Source: Naasia sp. SYSU D00948
Lineage (GTDB): Bacteria; Actinomycetota; Actinomycetes; Actinomycetales; Microbacteriaceae
Direction of reading: 5' to 3'
Length of the DNA: 64,000 nucleotides
Assembly (NCBI RefSeq): GCF_017916515.1
Contig: NZ_JAFMTA010000001.1
Location: 2,531,127-2,595,126 of the forward strand
Positions within the stretch are counted from its first letter, which is position 1. Every line of letters begins with the position of its first letter. The notes under the pieces were generated by a model, which made no database searches, was not told where the DNA came from, and saw nothing but the letters and a program-made list of their open reading frames with translations. Of this stretch, positions 44,278-52,855 are shown one piece after another. The position numbers were made by a program, and so were the translations under genes.

Positions 44278-44778
44278 ATGCACGGCGAACCCGGCGAGCC
44301 GCACGAGCTCGCACGCCAGGACGGCGACGAGGACTTCGAGCCCCGCCGGCGGCGCTGGGTGCGGCCTGTCGCCTGGGTGGCGGTGGTCGCGCTCGTGCTC
44401 GGCGCCGGCTTCTCCTCGGCGCTCGCGCTCCTCGGCGGGTCGTCCGCGCCCCGCGCCCTCGACCGGGAGGCCGAGGTCGTGTCCGACCCGATCCAGGAGC
44501 GGGGGATCGGCTCCGGAACCGTCGCCATCGAGGCGCCGCCCGAGGGAGCGACCGGGGTGGCCGTCCGCTTCACCTGCCTGAGCGCCGGCGAGTTCTCCTG
44601 GGGCACGGACCCCGTCGAGCAGACGAGCTCGAGCTGCACCGAGGCGGGTGTCGGCTCCGAGGTCTGGAACGAGTTCGCCCTGCCCGAGTCCCCGAAGCTC
44701 TACATCACCGCCGAGCGCGACGCCGAGTGGTCCATGGTCGTCGTCTACGTGAGCAGGAGCGGCGGCGAGGGCGTCTGA
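44278..44778 (+). CDS. Single-pass membrane protein of unknown function
   Basis: 166 aa. A 27-residue acidic/basic cytoplasmic part (EDFEPRRRRWVRP) leads into one membrane span (VAWVAVVALVLGAGFSSALALLGG). A roughly 110-residue extracytoplasmic domain contains two cysteines (FTCLSAG, SSSCTEAG) that could pair. No family recognised. ATG 44278; divergent from the NYN gene and convergent with the secreted CHRD-like gene across a shared terminator. Confidence 0.75.
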   Translation: MHGEPGEPHELARQDGDEDFEPRRRRWVRPVAWVAVVALVLGAGFSSALALLGGSSAPRALDREAEVVSDPIQERGIGSGTVAIEAPPEGATGVAVRFTCLSAGEFSWGTDPVEQTSSSCTEAGVGSEVWNEFALPESPKLYITAERDAEWSMVVVYVSRSGGEGV

Positions 44779-44801
44779 GCGGCGCCGAGCCCCGACGCAG
44801 A

Positions 44802-44837
44802 ACGCGCCCCTGACCCCGTCGCGGGTTCGGGGCGCGT
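44802..44837. terminator. Bidirectional terminator between convergent genes
   Basis: A perfect 9-bp outer stem (ACGCGCCCC/GGGGCGCGT) encloses a smaller ACCC/GGGT pairing. It lies between the stops of the 166-aa gene (44778) and the CHRD-like gene (44867). Confidence 0.7.
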
Positions 44838-44866
44838 CCTGCTTTCAGGCGGCTCTGCTCAGCGGA

Positions 44867-45565
44867 TCAGCGCAGCACGCCGCAGACGGCGGGGTCCGTC
44901 GCCTCCGCGGGCAGGGATCCGTCGAGCTCGCTGACGCCCTCCTCGCTGAGGCTGTACTCGCCGTTGCCGTCGTAGTCGACTCCGTGGATGACGACGACGC
45001 CCTCACCGTCGCGGATGGCGTCCGCGATCTGCTTGGCAGTGCCGGTGCCGCCCGCGTAGCCGGTGCCGGCCACGTCCGTGAACTCGATGTTGTCGCGGCT
45101 GTAGTGGATCTCGCCGTTCTCCGCGACGGGGAAGCGGCCGACGTCCAGGAAGCTGCCCGGCGTCGTGTCGCCGAAGGTCGTGAGGGAGACCACGACCGGG
45201 CCGTAGGCCGGGACGCCTTCGACCGTGTTGAGACGGCCGTCCCCGTTCGCGTCCTGGGCGAGGGTCGGGCACTCGTTGAGGGCCTGCTCGCCGTAGTGGA
45301 TGTGCTGCGCGTGCGGCGCATCCGGGCTGAGGCCGTGGGCGTGCACCTCGATGTGCTGGATCTTCTGGTTGCGGACGACTGCGGTCGCGGTGCCCGACGC
45401 CCCCGACCCGTTCAGCTCGGTGAGCTGGGCCTCGAGGGTCACCGTCTTCGCAGCACCGCGAGTGTCGGCGGAGTTGTTCGCGGATGCAGGGCCTGCCCCG
45501 AGGATCCCGGTGGCGGCCAGTGCGAGGGCCGAGGCCCCCATCGCCACGAGCGGATACCGTTTCAT
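44867..45565 (-). CDS. Secreted CHRD-like protein with EF-hand-like loops
   Basis: 232 aa with a clear signal peptide (MKRYPLVAMGASALALAATGILGAG-type start, cut near ASA-NN). The mature part resembles CHRD domains (VTLEAQLTELNGSGASGTATAV, HVEVHAHGL-type strings, HAQHIHYG). Two acidic loops look like calcium-binding EF-hands: DANGDGRLN and DYDGNGEYS. It is probably extracellular or wall-associated and may bind metal through these loops and the HAQHIH cluster. ATG 45565 follows AGGAGA. No signal for wall anchoring (LPXTG) is present. Function unknown. Confidence 0.75.
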   Translation of the reverse strand: MKRYPLVAMGASALALAATGILGAGPASANNSADTRGAAKTVTLEAQLTELNGSGASGTATAVVRNQKIQHIEVHAHGLSPDAPHAQHIHYGEQALNECPTLAQDANGDGRLNTVEGVPAYGPVVVSLTTFGDTTPGSFLDVGRFPVAENGEIHYSRDNIEFTDVAGTGYAGGTGTAKQIADAIRDGEGVVVIHGVDYDGNGEYSLSEEGVSELDGSLPAEATDPAVCGVLR

Positions 45566-45837
45566 GGTCTTCTCCTTGCTCGATGAGCAGCCGAAGGTCG
45601 GCCGTCTCCCTTCCCTTCGGCGCGGAGGGGCCGGTCGCTCGGTCCGCGCCCCCGTCCGTCCTCGTCGCCTCGTGCAAGGAAGAGCGCAGGGGACGGGTTG
45701 CGAGCGAGGAAGGAAGAGCGCATCGGACGCCAAGCCAGACCGAGTGCACTCTCGACTGAGGCTGAGTCATAGCGAGGCCTGGCGACATCGCGAGGCCCTC
45801 GCGGAAGAAGGTCGGCTTCCTCACGACGTATGTGACT

Positions 45838-48279
45838 TCAAGCAGAGACCATCCCTTCCCCGATGGCCTCCAGCACCCGCACGGCCGCCTTACGCACGAC
45901 GCGCGAAGGATGCGCAAGGCTCAGGTCCCGAACTTTGACGAGGTGTGCGCCGATATCGGCCGTCGACTGAGCGCCGAGGAGTGAGTGAAATCCGTGTAAC
46001 GCGGACAGAGGCAGACTCACGGTGCCGGAAGCGAGGAGCTCCTCCACCTCGTGACTCACGAGCTGATGTAGGGCGCTCGGTGCCGTGCTCGTGAGCGCGA
46101 GGGCCCGAGCCGACTCGGCTCGCACTCCCAAATGACTGTCACGACTGAGCTGAAGTAGAACGGCATGGCCCCACTCGCCTACTCTCGTTGCTCGCATTGC
46201 AAACGGCACAGTTCTTGCCGCCTCAATCCGCGCTCGCTGCAGCGAGTCGCCCGACAGTCGCATGACTCCGGCGAGCAATTCCGCATCGCTGTAAGTGCCC
46301 AACAAAGCGCCCAGTCGGAGCGCCTCCGGGAAGGCCGGCAACTTCTGTTCGCTTAGGAAGCTCTGGCTGCGGGTGCCCTTCTCGATCCCCCCCCAAGCGG
46401 CACGCAACCGATCGAGTAACGTTTCCGGTAGCCCTTCAAAATCACGCGAGAGGCGGTCCATCGCTCTCGCCTTCGCGTCCGTGCTGACTGCGGTGTCAGC
46501 TAGGAAGTCCCCGATCTCCTCCCACAGCTGTCCGTGATTCAACTTGACAGCTAGTGCTGCCGCTAGGTCGCCGGCGTCATAGCCGGAGAACGTGCGGTAA
46601 CTCCCCCGAGCTTCCTCACGTAGCTTGGTGAGCGAGGCGAGGACGCTCTGAACGCCGTCGTTCATCAGAGCCTTGGATACGGAAGCACGCGCCCTGCTCT
46701 GATCCAGCAGGAAGGCCACCAAACGATCGCCACCCGGAGGGCCGAACACTCTTAGAGCTACGTCAGGTTCGATGGCGACTAGAATGGAAAACCCGTGATC
46801 CCGCAACTCCTCATCCTGCCGTAGATCGGCTGCCCAGGAAATCCAGGAAGATTTCGTGCGAGAGGAGACGGTGCCCCAGTCGATCTGCGATGTCACAGAT
46901 AGTGCGGCGCCGACGATGATGACGTGCGGGCCAGCATCTTCCTTCAGATAACGGAGTAAGCGGAAGGCCACCGGCTCTTGCTCGGACTTCTCTATTGCCG
47001 GAATCAGCGCGCCGATTGTCTGCAGAGCAAGCTGACGGGCGCTCCACGGCCGAAGAGGATCGTCATTCGCTCGCTCTAGAAAATTCCACAACCCTTGAAT
47101 CGCGTGGTTCGCCTCGTCCTCGGTGAGTAGATCCGTGGCGTTCTTCAGAACACGGATGTCAAATTCGTTCGAACGCGTAAGGAATGAGGACCGCCTGATA
47201 ATCGCCTCAGTGGACCTGAGCAACGCTTCGACAGGCCATGTGCCACGGGCGAGCTCCATGGCCGTGTCTAATCCTTCCTTGCTCCGCCCCTGCCGAAGAA
47301 GCCGGATCGATTCCACCGCGTTGAAGAGGTCTCCGGCCCCCCGCTCCCGTCGGAGGATCCGGATCTTGCCGAGAGATTCTCGGTTCCGGAGAATCTCGTT
47401 GATGTCTCCGCCGAGTTCCGAGAGAAGGAGAGACTCCAAGCCGCTCTCAATTCCTGGCTCCCTAGAGCGGAACCGAATGCGGCGGGTGGCCCAGAGCGAC
47501 AGGCTCTCGACTGTTTCATCGACTACCTCGCGATCTCTTCGCGATTCTGCCCAATCGATCCGCACGTCGGCCCACTGCGGGCGTGCCCGAACCACCTTGA
47601 CCCAGCTCTCTCCCTCGAAAGACTCGGACCGAGCCCTAAGAGCGAGACCGCGAGCCCTCAAGGCGCCGCGGATATCCTGTTGGACCCGCCGCGATTTCCA
47701 AGAAATTCCGTCGGATACCGCGAAGTCTTCCAATTCTGGCGCGTTCGAGCGGGCAAGTGCTCGTTCCAGCGAGTCGAGTTCCGAGAGCGTCTCGTTCAGG
47801 CGGTCAAGTTCGTAGAGCCGGACGGCGAGTTGTAGATTCAGCGTGGCCTCGAGGAGTCGCCCGCTGCCCGATCCTGTACCGGAGGACGCCCCAATCGCAT
47901 CGCGCAGATGGCGGATCTGTTCGATGGCGAACTCGTGGTTATCTTGCTCCACTGTCGCGACGGTAGCGAAGAGCGCACTAGCGACGCGAGCTCCTCGTGG
48001 AACCGCGGACGCCGACGCTAGTCGCCAAAGCGTATGCGCCGCCGCTTCTTGAGTGTTGTCGAACAGGGAATCTTTGGCCGCCGTTATCAGTTCCCGCTCC
48101 CAATGCTCAGCAGCATCCAAGCCGGGTGAGTGGCGCTCCAGGTCGTCCAATCGGTACTCGGTTACGAGTGCGAGAATCCGGAACGGTTGAACATATGATT
48201 CGGAGAAGTTCGGGTGGGGAGACACCGCCCATGGCGCGAGTACTGAAGCAGTCCAACCGAAATCCGCTACTGGTCCCAT
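45838..48279 (-). CDS. Large alpha-solenoid (HEAT-like) protein of unknown function
   Basis: 813 aa, almost entirely helical by composition, with no membrane span or known catalytic motif. The C-terminal 160 residues look like HEAT-type repeats (ARIEAARTVPFAMRATRVGEWG, SHLGVRAESARALALTS, HPSRVVRKAAVRVLEAIGEG). The middle has many charged helices. GC and codon choice (AGA, ATA, TTG, AAT) are lower-GC than the flanking genes by eye, a sign of transfer. ATG 48279 overlaps the end of the 171-aa gene by 13 bp, so it is third in a coupled three-gene operon. It may be a scaffold or sensor. No homologue recognised. Confidence 0.7.
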   Translation of the reverse strand: MGPVADFGWTASVLAPWAVSPHPNFSESYVQPFRILALVTEYRLDDLERHSPGLDAAEHWERELITAAKDSLFDNTQEAAAHTLWRLASASAVPRGARVASALFATVATVEQDNHEFAIEQIRHLRDAIGASSGTGSGSGRLLEATLNLQLAVRLYELDRLNETLSELDSLERALARSNAPELEDFAVSDGISWKSRRVQQDIRGALRARGLALRARSESFEGESWVKVVRARPQWADVRIDWAESRRDREVVDETVESLSLWATRRIRFRSREPGIESGLESLLLSELGGDINEILRNRESLGKIRILRRERGAGDLFNAVESIRLLRQGRSKEGLDTAMELARGTWPVEALLRSTEAIIRRSSFLTRSNEFDIRVLKNATDLLTEDEANHAIQGLWNFLERANDDPLRPWSARQLALQTIGALIPAIEKSEQEPVAFRLLRYLKEDAGPHVIIVGAALSVTSQIDWGTVSSRTKSSWISWAADLRQDEELRDHGFSILVAIEPDVALRVFGPPGGDRLVAFLLDQSRARASVSKALMNDGVQSVLASLTKLREEARGSYRTFSGYDAGDLAAALAVKLNHGQLWEEIGDFLADTAVSTDAKARAMDRLSRDFEGLPETLLDRLRAAWGGIEKGTRSQSFLSEQKLPAFPEALRLGALLGTYSDAELLAGVMRLSGDSLQRARIEAARTVPFAMRATRVGEWGHAVLLQLSRDSHLGVRAESARALALTSTAPSALHQLVSHEVEELLASGTVSLPLSALHGFHSLLGAQSTADIGAHLVKVRDLSLAHPSRVVRKAAVRVLEAIGEGMVSA

Positions 48280-48782
48280 AAGTGGTCCCCATCGATCTGA
48301 TGTGTTCCTAGGAATTGCCCGTTCGAACCGATGCCGCTGGCGCCCCTCGCCGCATACTCGGCGTAGCGGCCCGACGCGCGCAGGACCGTTGAAAGCAAAG
48401 CATTCAGGACTGCAGTCATCTCGTCAGGGCTTGTTAGGCGGTAGTGGTGCCGCGAGGCAGAAGCTGGAGGAAGCTGATCGAGAAGCTGCGCGACGTCCTG
48501 TTCGCGGACTTTGGGTCGAGCTCGGTCACACGCTAGAAGAGCGAGTCGAGTGCTTTCCAAGGCAGGTAGGCTGGGGAGCGCGCGAGCGAAGCCGCCGTCA
48601 GTCAAGCTGTTATGAGCTGACGCTGCATAGGACGCTATGTAGACATCCGCTCGCCCCGTGACCTCCGGCGCCACGAAAGCGCGAGACGGATCAAGTGCGT
48701 CAAGTGCCCAGTAGTACTTGTCCTCCCAATGTGACCCTAAGCTCCGCACTTGTACCCATCGAAATAGCAGCGGTTCAGTCAA
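48267..48782 (-). CDS. Hypothetical protein, middle gene of the low-GC operon
   Basis: 171 aa with no signal peptide, membrane span or recognised motif. Visible features are an aromatic N-terminus (LLFRWVQVRSLGSHWEDKYYWALD), a His/Tyr-rich turn (SASRHHYRLTSPDEM) and a Gly-rich end. The start is probably TTG 48782 with GAGGAAG just upstream, overlapping the preceding gene by 8 bp; GTG eleven codons later is possible. Its 3' end overlaps the 813-aa gene. The double overlap implies fixed production ratios and a joint function, which I cannot name. Confidence 0.6.
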   Translation of the reverse strand: MTEPLLFRWVQVRSLGSHWEDKYYWALDALDPSRAFVAPEVTGRADVYIASYAASAHNSLTDGGFARALPSLPALESTRLALLACDRARPKVREQDVAQLLDQLPPASASRHHYRLTSPDEMTAVLNALLSTVLRASGRYAEYAARGASGIGSNGQFLGTHQIDGDHLWDQ

Positions 48783-49407
48783 CTGCTTCCTCGAAAACGA
48801 GCAGTGAGACCGCTCCTCGGGGGATCGCCACTGTGATTTCTTGGCTCGAGCCGCATTCTTCGGCCCTCACTGTAGCTTGTAACCACTCATCTGTCTCGTA
48901 TAACTCGCTGCCGCCTATGCTTGCAACGAATCTGTGTTCTATGCCTGGACAGATGCTGCTAAGTGCAGCGAAATCCTCGGACAACCAGACCTCAGCGACG
49001 AAGTCGTTCTGAGAGCCGGTGAAAGCGATCCACCCGCTCACTGCGAGCGAAGCAAGTGCCAGCGCCCCAAACGTCGCCCCCACCACGGTGTGCCGGTGTA
49101 TTGCGCGCAGGAGTCGCTTCCTGTTGTCGGTTTTTTGCTCGTTCGGTCGAGGCCTCTTCGTGACCAAAGCCGCATAGCCGGTGAACGCTACTGCGGCGAG
49201 CAGGGCGACGAAGGCGATCGCGCTCCACACCAGGGCCGCCGCAGGCAACAGTCCCCGCGCCGACGAGAAGACGAGACCGCCTATAAGCGCTGCCGCCCCC
49301 GCGCCGCTCATGCCCGCCAAGGACCAGGCGCGAGCCCGGTGACGCTCGGTCGTCGCGAGGCCCTGGTTGGCTGAGCTGCTCCCCTCGGCCGGAGCGGTCA
49401 TTGCCAC
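48775..49407 (-). CDS. Three-span membrane protein, first gene of the low-GC operon
   Basis: 210 aa. Three hydrophobic segments lie near residues 28-50, 53-80 and 107-132, followed by a 75-residue domain with two cysteines (LSSICPGIEH and RAEECGSS) predicted outside the membrane. A basic loop (TKRPRPNEQKTDNRKRLLRAIHRH) separates spans 2 and 3. ATG 49407 (MTAPAEG could start two codons later). The first 50 codons are GC-rich like the chromosome, and the rest is lower-GC. It leads the three-gene operon. It may sense or act at the membrane; no family recognised. Confidence 0.62.
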   Translation of the reverse strand: MAMTAPAEGSSSANQGLATTERHRARAWSLAGMSGAGAAALIGGLVFSSARGLLPAAALVWSAIAFVALLAAVAFTGYAALVTKRPRPNEQKTDNRKRLLRAIHRHTVVGATFGALALASLAVSGWIAFTGSQNDFVAEVWLSEDFAALSSICPGIEHRFVASIGGSELYETDEWLQATVRAEECGSSQEITVAIPRGAVSLLVFEEAVD

Positions 49408-49479
49408 ATCTTAGGACTCGTGAGTGCCGCGGAGGGAGATCGGCGCGTCGGTTCGAGGCGCATGTTGGACGCTAGACGG

Positions 49480-49974
49480 TCAGCCGGCGAGCGTCTTCTC
49501 GAAGCAGAGGGAGTGCGGCATCGTCTCGATGTAGGGCTCGTAGACGGGGATCGGGGACCAGCCGAGCTTCCGGTACAGGGCTACCGCCTCGGGCTGCTTC
49601 TCGCCCGCCTGCAGTATGAGGCGGGCGGCGCCGCCCTCCCGGGCGACCCGCTCGACCTCCGCGAGCAGTGCCTGCGCGATCCCCGTGCGCCGGGCGGCCG
49701 GAGTGACGAGCAGTCGCTTCACCTCCCACTCGTCCCCGAGCATCCGCAGGGCGATGTGGCCGATCGGCGTCCCGTCCGGGAGCAGCGCGAGGAAGACCGC
49801 CCGGATCTGGGAGCGGGACACGGCGAGAGCCCGAGCGCGCTTCGCCGTGAGCTCGGCGGGCTCTCGGCCCGGTCCGACGCCGTAGCGCTCGCGCATGTCG
49901 AGGTCCATGAGGTGCCGCAGCTCGACCGCTCGGGGATCCTCCCAGGCGACCGGCTCGATGCGGACCTCACCCAT
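49480..49974 (-). CDS. GNAT-family N-acetyltransferase
   Basis: 164 aa with a full GNAT fold: beta-4 VKRLLVTPAARRTGIAQALLAEVE, containing the R/Q-x-x-G-x-A acetyl-CoA loop, then RLILQAGEKQPEAVALYRKLGW and a C-terminal FEKTL. The acceptor substrate is unknown. ATG 49974 lies inside the end of the acyl-CoA synthetase gene (8-bp overlap), so it is translated with it. The pairing of a ligase and an acetyltransferase does not by itself define a pathway. Confidence 0.88.
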   Translation of the reverse strand: MGEVRIEPVAWEDPRAVELRHLMDLDMRERYGVGPGREPAELTAKRARALAVSRSQIRAVFLALLPDGTPIGHIALRMLGDEWEVKRLLVTPAARRTGIAQALLAEVERVAREGGAARLILQAGEKQPEAVALYRKLGWSPIPVYEPYIETMPHSLCFEKTLAG

Positions 49975-51772
49975 AGAGCGAGGCGATCCGATCCGCGAAG
50001 TGCTCGAGCACGACCGGACGCCGCACCTTCAGCGACGCCGACAGCTCGCCCTGCTCCTCGGTGAGCGTCCGGGGGAGGACGGCGTAGGCACGGATCGACT
50101 CCGCGCGGGACACCGACTCGTTCACCTCCGACACCGCCTTGTCCAGCTCACCCCGGACCGCGGGATGCTCCGCCGCCTCCTCGAGGCTCAGCTCGGGGAG
50201 GCCCTTGCTCTTCAGCCAGCCCGGGAGCATCGCCGGGTCCAGTGCGATGAGGGCGGCGATGAACGGCTTGTCGTCGCCCACGACGACGACCTCCGAGATG
50301 ATCGGGTGCGCGCGGAGGGCGTTCTCGAGCGCGGCCGGCTGCACGTTCTTGCCGCCGGCCGTGACGATGATCTCCTTCTTGCGGCCGATGATGTGCAGGT
50401 AGCCGTCCTCGTCGAGCCGGCCGTAGTCGCCGGTCAGGAACCAGCCGTTCCGGATCGAGGCGGCAGTGCCGTCGGGGTCGTTGCGGTACCCGCGGAACAC
50501 GTTCGGTCCCTGGACGAGGATCTCGCCGTCGTCCTCGATGCGGACGGACGTCCCGGGATAGGGCGCGCCGACGCTGCCGATCTTGATGAGGCCCGGCCGG
50601 TTCACGGCCGTCGGAGCGGACAGCTCCGTGAGCCCGTACCCCTCCATGACGGTCACGCCGAGGCCGCGGAAGAAGTGGCCGAGCCAGACGGCGAGCGGCG
50701 CTCCTCCTGAGATGGCGTAGCTCACCTGCCCGCCCATGACGCCACGGATCCGTCGGAACACCAGCCGGTCGGCGAGAGCGCGCTGCGCCCGGAGGAGGGG
50801 AGACGTGCGGCCCGTGTCCAGGGACCGCGAGTAGGCCTGCGCGACCCCGGCGGCCCAGCGGAACAGCTTCTGCTTGACGCCCTGACCCGCCATCGTGTCG
50901 GCCGTGTTGTAGAAGGTCTCGAACACCCTCGGCACGGCGAGTAGCCAGGTCGGGCGGAACGCCTGCAGGTCCTGGACGAGCGTCTTCGTGTCGGGCGCGT
51001 ACCCGAGGATGGTCCCGGAGTAGACGCAGAGGAGCGCGATGAAGCGGCCGAAGACGTGGGAGAGCGGCAGGAACAGGAGGGTCCGGGTGGCCTGACCGGA
51101 GACCACCGGGCCGAGGTTCGGGTCGTCGGCGCCGTTGACGATGTGCACCACGAAGTTGCCGTGCGTCAGCTCGACGCCCTTCGGCCGTCCCGTCGTCCCT
51201 GACGTGTAGACGATCGTGGCGAGGGTGTCGAGCCGGGCGGCCTCCGCCCGGCGCACGATCACGGCTTCCAGCACCGGAGCTCCCGCGGCCGCCAGGGCGC
51301 CGAGTGCTCCCTCCTCGAGGGCCAGCACCAGCTGGAGCCCGCCCTGCCCGATCAGGGGACGGGCCGTTGCCGCCATGGCCGACGTCTCCGCCACGAGCAC
51401 CTTCAGTCCTGCATCCTCGACGATCCAGCGGACCTGCGCCGGAGACGACGTCTGGTAGATCGGGACGGACACGCCACCCGCGTAGAGGACCGCGAAGTCG
51501 AGGACCGACCACTCGTAGCGGGTCGCGCCCATGATGCCGACCCGGTCGCCCGGCAGGACGCCGAGGGCCGCGAGGCCGCGGGCGGCGGACAGCACGTCCC
51601 GCTCGAACTGCGCCGCGGTGACCGGCTCGAAGGTCCCGTCGCCGGTCCGGCGCTCGGCGTAGATGCTGTCCGGCTGGGTGGCGGCGCGCCGCCGGAGCAG
51701 GGCAGGGATCGACATGTCGGGCGTGGTGCGGCCGTGGGCCGGCGTGCTCGCCTGGCGGAGTTCCTGGGGCAT
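49967..51772 (-). CDS. AMP-forming long-chain acyl-CoA synthetase (FadD15-like)
   Basis: Activates fatty acids to acyl-CoA through an acyl-adenylate. 601 aa with the ANL-superfamily motifs: P-loop IVYTSGTTGRPKGVELTHGN, the A5 region MEGYGLTELSAPT, the hinge GWFLTGDYGRLDEDGYLHIIGRKKEII, and a C-terminal catalytic lysine region (LSASLKVRRPVVLE). It ends like the actinobacterial FadD15 group. ATG 51772 has GGAGGAAAG upstream; a GTG at 51793 is possible. Divergent from the epimerase gene and coupled to the GNAT gene. Confidence 0.9.
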   Translation of the reverse strand: MPQELRQASTPAHGRTTPDMSIPALLRRRAATQPDSIYAERRTGDGTFEPVTAAQFERDVLSAARGLAALGVLPGDRVGIMGATRYEWSVLDFAVLYAGGVSVPIYQTSSPAQVRWIVEDAGLKVLVAETSAMAATARPLIGQGGLQLVLALEEGALGALAAAGAPVLEAVIVRRAEAARLDTLATIVYTSGTTGRPKGVELTHGNFVVHIVNGADDPNLGPVVSGQATRTLLFLPLSHVFGRFIALLCVYSGTILGYAPDTKTLVQDLQAFRPTWLLAVPRVFETFYNTADTMAGQGVKQKLFRWAAGVAQAYSRSLDTGRTSPLLRAQRALADRLVFRRIRGVMGGQVSYAISGGAPLAVWLGHFFRGLGVTVMEGYGLTELSAPTAVNRPGLIKIGSVGAPYPGTSVRIEDDGEILVQGPNVFRGYRNDPDGTAASIRNGWFLTGDYGRLDEDGYLHIIGRKKEIIVTAGGKNVQPAALENALRAHPIISEVVVVGDDKPFIAALIALDPAMLPGWLKSKGLPELSLEEAAEHPAVRGELDKAVSEVNESVSRAESIRAYAVLPRTLTEEQGELSASLKVRRPVVLEHFADRIASLYG

Positions 51773-51829
51773 CGTCTCGCTTTCCTCCGCCACACTAACG
51801 GCCGGGCGCCGGCCCCCCGCTACGTCGCG

Positions 51830-51858
51830 TTGACACCGCGCATCGCGGCCAGTACGAC
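51830..51858 (+). promoter_or_regulatory. SigA-type promoter of the epimerase gene
   Basis: TTGACA (51830-51835) and TACGAC (51853-51858) are separated by 17 bp, about 60 bp before the ATG at 51918. This is the best housekeeping-type promoter match in the window. Confidence 0.6.
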
Positions 51859-51917
51859 TGCAAGTGCGGCGTGCGAGCTTTCTGTCGCACAGCGTGGGCC
51901 GGGGGAGGAGGAGCGAC

Positions 51918-52838
51918 ATGAGGGTGCTTCTCGCGGGCGCGTCCGGAACGCTCGGCCGCGCCCTGGTGCCGCAGCTCCTTGCGGCGGGTCACGAGGTGGT
52001 CGGCATCACGCGATCGAAGCCGAGCGCCGATCGGCTCCGCGCCCGCGGCGCCGAGGCGATCGTCGCCGACGTCCTCGACCGCGACGCGCTGCTCGCGGCG
52101 GTGCGGGGGCAGCGAGCGGATGCCGTGATGAATCAGCTGACCGCGCTGTCCACCCCGCCGCTGCGATACGAGTCGATGCGGATGACGAACCGGCTGCGCG
52201 AGGAGGGGACGGCCAACCTGCTCGAGGCGGCGTCCCTCGTCGGCGCTCGACGGGCGCTGACGCAGTCGATCGTGTTCGGCTACGGCTACCGCCGGCATCA
52301 CTCGGGCCCGGTCGACGAGACGGCGCCGTTCGGCGTGCCGGAGCAGCTGCCCGTCGACCCCATCCACGCGGCCCTGGCGTCGACCGAGCGACAGGTGTTC
52401 TCCACGCCCGGGATCGAGGGCATCGCCCTCCGCTACGGCCTGTTCTACGGACTCGACGGGCGTGAGATGCAGCGGATGCTGCGCCGCCGCATGCTCCCCG
52501 TCAGCACCTGGGAGGGCGTCGTCCCTCTCGTGCACCACGAGGACGCCGCATCCGCCACTGTCGCGGCGCTCGAGCGGGGAGTCCCGGGCCACGCCTACAA
52601 CGTCGCGGCCGCCCCCGCCAGCTGGCGGCACCACCTCGAGACCGCCGCGCGCGCTCTGGGGGCGCCCGCTCCGCTCGTCCTGCCTCCGTGGCTGCTCCGG
52701 ATCGCGCTTCCGTACCCCGCCGAGCTCATGACCCGGATGGACCTCCGGGTGTCGACCGAGCGCGCTGCTCGCGAGCTGGGGTGGACGCCGCGCTATCCGA
52801 CGGTCGAGGAGGGCTGGGCGGCGGCGGCGGGACGCTGA
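51918..52838 (+). CDS. NAD-dependent epimerase/dehydratase-family protein (extended SDR)
   Basis: 306 aa. The nucleotide-binding motif GASGTLGR starts at residue 7 (MRVLLAGASGTLGRAL), followed by VADVLDRDALLAAVRGQ. The active-site Tyr region is shifted: YGYRR near residue 118 and no clear YxxxK, as in atypical extended SDRs that bind NAD(P) for other purposes. The second half (YNVAAAPASWRHHLETAARALGA, ELGWTPRYPTVEEGW) is typical of nucleoside-sugar epimerase-like proteins. ATG 51918 follows GGAGGAG. Substrate unknown. Confidence 0.82.
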   Translation: MRVLLAGASGTLGRALVPQLLAAGHEVVGITRSKPSADRLRARGAEAIVADVLDRDALLAAVRGQRADAVMNQLTALSTPPLRYESMRMTNRLREEGTANLLEAASLVGARRALTQSIVFGYGYRRHHSGPVDETAPFGVPEQLPVDPIHAALASTERQVFSTPGIEGIALRYGLFYGLDGREMQRMLRRRMLPVSTWEGVVPLVHHEDAASATVAALERGVPGHAYNVAAAPASWRHHLETAARALGAPAPLVLPPWLLRIALPYPAELMTRMDLRVSTERAARELGWTPRYPTVEEGWAAAAGR

Positions 52839-52855
52839 CCCGGCGTACTCCGGGT

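Noticed and set aside
45788-49364. 12-bp direct repeat TCGCGAGGCCCT at 45788 and 49353 as attachment sites of the low-GC operon
   Set aside because: The right copy is inside the coding start of the first operon gene and a 12-mer of this composition can recur by chance; no integrase or tRNA is nearby.
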